In this document: in pieces, positions 15,184 through 17,326 of the stretch
How the letters are laid out: every line of letters begins with the position of its first letter
Numbering within the stretch: position 1 is the stretch's first letter
Notes under the pieces: generated by a model
The model's input: only the letters and a program-made list of their open reading frames with translations
What the model was told of the DNA's origin: nothing
Databases searched by the model: none
Made by a program: the position numbers and the translations under genes
Source: an uncultured Clostridia bacterium
Lineage (GTDB): Bacteria; Bacillota; Clostridia; Christensenellales; CAG-314
Assembly: GCA_934281515.1 (NCBI GenBank)
Contig: CAKQXG010000029.1
Span: forward strand, 1 to 17,326
DNA: 17,326 nt
Reading direction: 5' to 3'

Positions 15184-15201
15184 GCGTTCATTTTTGAACG
15201 C
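15184..15201. promoter_or_regulatory. Hairpin or operator in the GT2/malK-like divergent region
   Basis: GCGTTCA (15184-15190) and TGAACGC (15195-15201) are perfect inverse copies around TTTT. There is no T-run on the plus side and only TTT on the minus side, so an operator or cruciform is more likely than a terminator. The rest of the 354-bp gap is AT-rich and holds no gene that I can see. Confidence 0.45.
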
Positions 15202-15239
15202 GTTTATAAATATTTACAATATGCACTAGTTGGTATTGC

Positions 15240-15257
15240 TAGGATAAATATATCCTA
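15240..15257. promoter_or_regulatory. Dyad TAGGATA-AATA-TATCCTA upstream of the malK-like promoter
   Basis: Perfect 7-bp arms with a 4-bp centre, ending 31 bp before the -35 box at 15289. The position suits a dimeric regulator; the regulator is unknown. Confidence 0.5.
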
Positions 15258-15288
15258 TATTTTGTTTTAATAAATTTTTCGAACGCTA

Positions 15289-15317
15289 TTGACATATACT
15301 TTCGGTGCGTGTATAAT
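15289..15317 (+). promoter_or_regulatory. Consensus sigma-A promoter of the malK-like gene
   Basis: TTGACA (15289-15294), exactly 17 bp, then TATAAT (15312-15317): a full match to both consensus boxes and the best promoter in the window. Predicted start near 15324, giving a leader of about 72 nt. Confidence 0.88.
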
Positions 15318-15330
15318 AGTAAAGTACTAC

Positions 15331-15392
15331 ATCGGCGCAATGCGGAAGGCGGCAAAGGCACTTTCGCTCAAACCACATGCCGATTTGGAGGA
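15331..15392 (+). promoter_or_regulatory. Possible structured leader before the malK-like gene
   Basis: ATCGGC (15331-15336) can pair with GCCGAT (15379-15384), just before the GGAGGA ribosome site (15387-15392). Inside, GCGGAAG (15342-15348) pairs with CTTTCGC (15361-15367) with one G-T pair. The nested stems could tune translation. I recognise no known riboswitch. Confidence 0.35.
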
Positions 15393-15395
15393 ATT

Positions 15396-17300
15396 ATGGC
15401 AAGTTTACAACTCAACCACATCTACAAAGTGTATCCCAACGGCGTAAAGGCGGTAAACGACTTTACCATGGACATTGCCGACAAGGAATTTATCGTGTTT
15501 GTCGGACCGTCCGGTTGCGGTAAGTCCACCACGCTGCGCATGATTGCAGGTCTGGAAGAAATAACCGCAGGCGAACTGCGTATCGGCGACGTAGTTGTCA
15601 ACGATATGGAGCCGAAAGATCGCGACATCGCAATGGTTTTCCAAAACTACGCACTGTACCCCCACATGACCGTATACGAAAATATGGCGTTCGGTCTTAA
15701 ACTGCGCAAGGTACCCAAGGACGAAATCGACCGCAAGGTACGTGAAGCTGCCGAAATCCTCGGCATAACGGAGTATCTCGACCGCAAACCCAAGGCAATG
15801 TCCGGCGGACAACGCCAACGTGTGGCACTCGGCCGCGCCATCGTGCGTGAACCGAAGGTGTTCCTTTTGGACGAACCTTTGAGCAACCTTGACGCCAAGT
15901 TGCGTACCGCAATGCGCAGCGAAATCAGCAAACTGCACCACAAGTTGCAAACTACATTCATCTACGTAACCCACGACCAGGTAGAAGCAATGACCATGGG
16001 TACCCGTATCGTAGTAATGAAGGACGGCTTTGTACAACAAATCGACACGCCGCGCAACCTGTACCGCTTCCCCTGCAACAAGTTTGTGGCAGGCTTCATC
16101 GGCACGCCGCAAATGAACTTCTTCGAAGGCACGCTTAAACTGCACGACGGCGACAAAGTGCTTGTCAACTTTGCCAACACCGACGTACAAATCGACACGC
16201 CGTACAGTTTCTTCACCAAGGCAGACCGCAAGTACCTTGACGGACAAAAACCCGTTACGTTGGGTATCCGTGCAGAACACATCAGCGTAGATCCCAACCA
16301 CTATCCCTTCAAAGCAAAGTGCCGTGTATTCCACCTGGAAGAGCTTGGTACCGAGTGCCAGGTATTTGCCGACCTCAACCTCAACAGCGAAGACACCGTT
16401 GCCGAAAGTCCGACGCGTATCATCATCAAGGCACTTGCCGGCACGGAATTCGAAATCGGTCAGGTAATCGAAATCAGCATGGGCTTGGAGCACTTGCGCG
16501 TGTTCGACTCCGAAACCGAGAAATCCATTGCGCCTCGTATCCCCGAACAAATCATTGTCGACGGCGAAGTGAAGGCGGACAAGCTTAAAATGCTCGGTAC
16601 AACCATCGCATTGCCGCAAGCAATCAAGGCACCCGACGGCAAATACGAAATTATCATTCCCACCGCTGCCGTACGCTTGGGCAACACCATCGATGCAACC
16701 GTTGTCGGCGAAGAAGACGTCAACGGACAACGCCTTGTACATCTGCAAATCGGCGACCGCGTGTTGTTTGCCATTGTAGACAAAGACGTAGAGTTGAAGA
16801 AAGACGCCGCAGTCAAAATCGACATCGACATCAAGCAAATTACAATCGAACAAAACAACGAAGTTGTCGTTTCTCCGCTCAACCTTGTCAACAGCCTCAC
16901 GGGCAAACTGTGCAAGGAAAAGATTGTGGTAGAAAAGGAAGTAAACGGCAAAGTGAAGAAAGTAAAGGATTTTGCTTTCCATCTGGAAATTGCCGGTCAC
17001 CGTTTCGAATGTCCTCGCGCGCTTGCAATGCGTATCATCAACGGCGGCGGTCAGGACATCTTCAACAAAGATTTGGAAATTAGATTCAGCCCCTACCAAG
17101 TCACTATCGCAAGCGACGGAATACAAGCAACCGTAGAAAGCAACGCTCTGTACACCAACGAAACATTTGCCGCATGCAAAGTCGGCGACAGCACAATCAA
17201 CGTGTCTGTCAGCGGTAATGTCGACGGTGACGTGGCACTTGTACCCGACATCAACGAAGCGGAAATCATCGAAGTCGCACGCAACATCAGACTTGCATAA
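15396..17300 (+). CDS. MalK/UgpC/MsmX-type sugar ABC transporter ATPase with a long C-terminal extension
   Basis: Cytoplasmic ATPase for binding-protein-dependent sugar importers. The first ~378 of 634 residues are a standard MalK: Walker A GPSGCGKST (37-45), Q-loop Gln83 in FQNYALYPHMT, signature MSGGQ (135-139), Walker B FLLDEP (156-161), H-loop His193, GTPQMN (236-241), and an OB/TOBE region with LGIRAEHI (289-296) ending near GLEHLRVFDSET. About 256 further residues follow (379-634), rich in beta-type sequence, with IGDRVLFAIVDKD and VKIDIDIKQITI resembling another TOBE-like unit, then a less familiar domain. The ATG at 15396 is set by GGAGGA 3 nt upstream and by the MalK homology. No permease or binding-protein gene is adjacent in view, so it may serve several importers, as MsmX does. 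Confidence 0.93.
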   Translation: MASLQLNHIYKVYPNGVKAVNDFTMDIADKEFIVFVGPSGCGKSTTLRMIAGLEEITAGELRIGDVVVNDMEPKDRDIAMVFQNYALYPHMTVYENMAFGLKLRKVPKDEIDRKVREAAEILGITEYLDRKPKAMSGGQRQRVALGRAIVREPKVFLLDEPLSNLDAKLRTAMRSEISKLHHKLQTTFIYVTHDQVEAMTMGTRIVVMKDGFVQQIDTPRNLYRFPCNKFVAGFIGTPQMNFFEGTLKLHDGDKVLVNFANTDVQIDTPYSFFTKADRKYLDGQKPVTLGIRAEHISVDPNHYPFKAKCRVFHLEELGTECQVFADLNLNSEDTVAESPTRIIIKALAGTEFEIGQVIEISMGLEHLRVFDSETEKSIAPRIPEQIIVDGEVKADKLKMLGTTIALPQAIKAPDGKYEIIIPTAAVRLGNTIDATVVGEEDVNGQRLVHLQIGDRVLFAIVDKDVELKKDAAVKIDIDIKQITIEQNNEVVVSPLNLVNSLTGKLCKEKIVVEKEVNGKVKKVKDFAFHLEIAGHRFECPRALAMRIINGGGQDIFNKDLEIRFSPYQVTIASDGIQATVESNALYTNETFAACKVGDSTINVSVSGNVDGDVALVPDINEAEIIEVARNIRLA

Positions 17301-17326
17301 CAACCTTACTAAACCATACTTAAAGC

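Noticed and set aside
15405..17303. A 632-codon open frame antisense to almost the whole malK-like gene
   Set aside because: It mirrors the sense gene exactly. The sense frame avoids the codons that would give stops on the other strand, and the antisense product resembles no family and has no promoter or ribosome site.
17301..17326. End of window after the malK-like gene
   Set aside because: Only 26 bp are visible; no terminator or gene start can be judged.

Overview
The window looks like chromosome of a low-to-mid GC Bacillota, probably a gut-type clostridial lineage (inference). The supporting signs are AGGAGG-type ribosome sites before nearly every gene, sigma-A style TTGNNN-17-TATAAT promoters in AT-rich gaps, the Firmicutes ecfA1-ecfA2-ecfT-truA order, and a class II GalT. 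No tRNA, rRNA, CRISPR array, transposase or integrase was seen. Genes are densely packed, and two of them (ecfA1, galK) appear to start with TTG.

Layout, left to right. (1) 1-1815, minus: a large MORN-repeat protein whose C-terminus lies beyond the left edge; its distal part is built of near-identical 141-residue super-repeats. (2) 2020-5389, minus: an overlapping four-gene operon, ecfA1-ecfA2-ecfT-truA, giving the shared energizing module of group II ECF vitamin/metal importers plus tRNA pseudouridine synthase A. (3) 5549-7165, minus: a three-gene operon of a membrane acyltransferase 3, an ASCH-domain protein and a solitary HicB-like protein, behind a clear promoter whose predicted transcript starts with a 10-bp perfect hairpin. 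(4) 7422-11121, minus: the Leloir genes galT-galK, then galE behind its own promoter and closed by a terminator. (5) 11276-12133, plus: an AraC-family regulator divergent from galT. A 21-bp pattern (ATATTATGTC-N4-TTTGCAC) lies at the same place in the galT and galE promoters, and half of it recurs in the regulator's own promoter, which suggests one local galactose regulon. (6) 12177-13496, minus: an AlbA_2/ATPase-type regulator, visibly AT-richer than its surroundings. (7) 13593-15041, minus: a membrane GT2 glycosyltransferase. (8) 15396-17300, plus: a MalK/UgpC/MsmX-type sugar-import ATPase behind a perfect consensus promoter, carrying about 256 residues more than the usual MalK.

Together the right two thirds read as carbohydrate handling: sugar import energization, conversion of galactose to UDP-sugars, and use of activated sugars or acyl groups in envelope polymers. 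The points most worth follow-up are the extended MalK, the shared gal promoter element, the MORN super-repeats and the acyltransferase-ASCH-HicB trio. I found no clearly new defence or mobile system.
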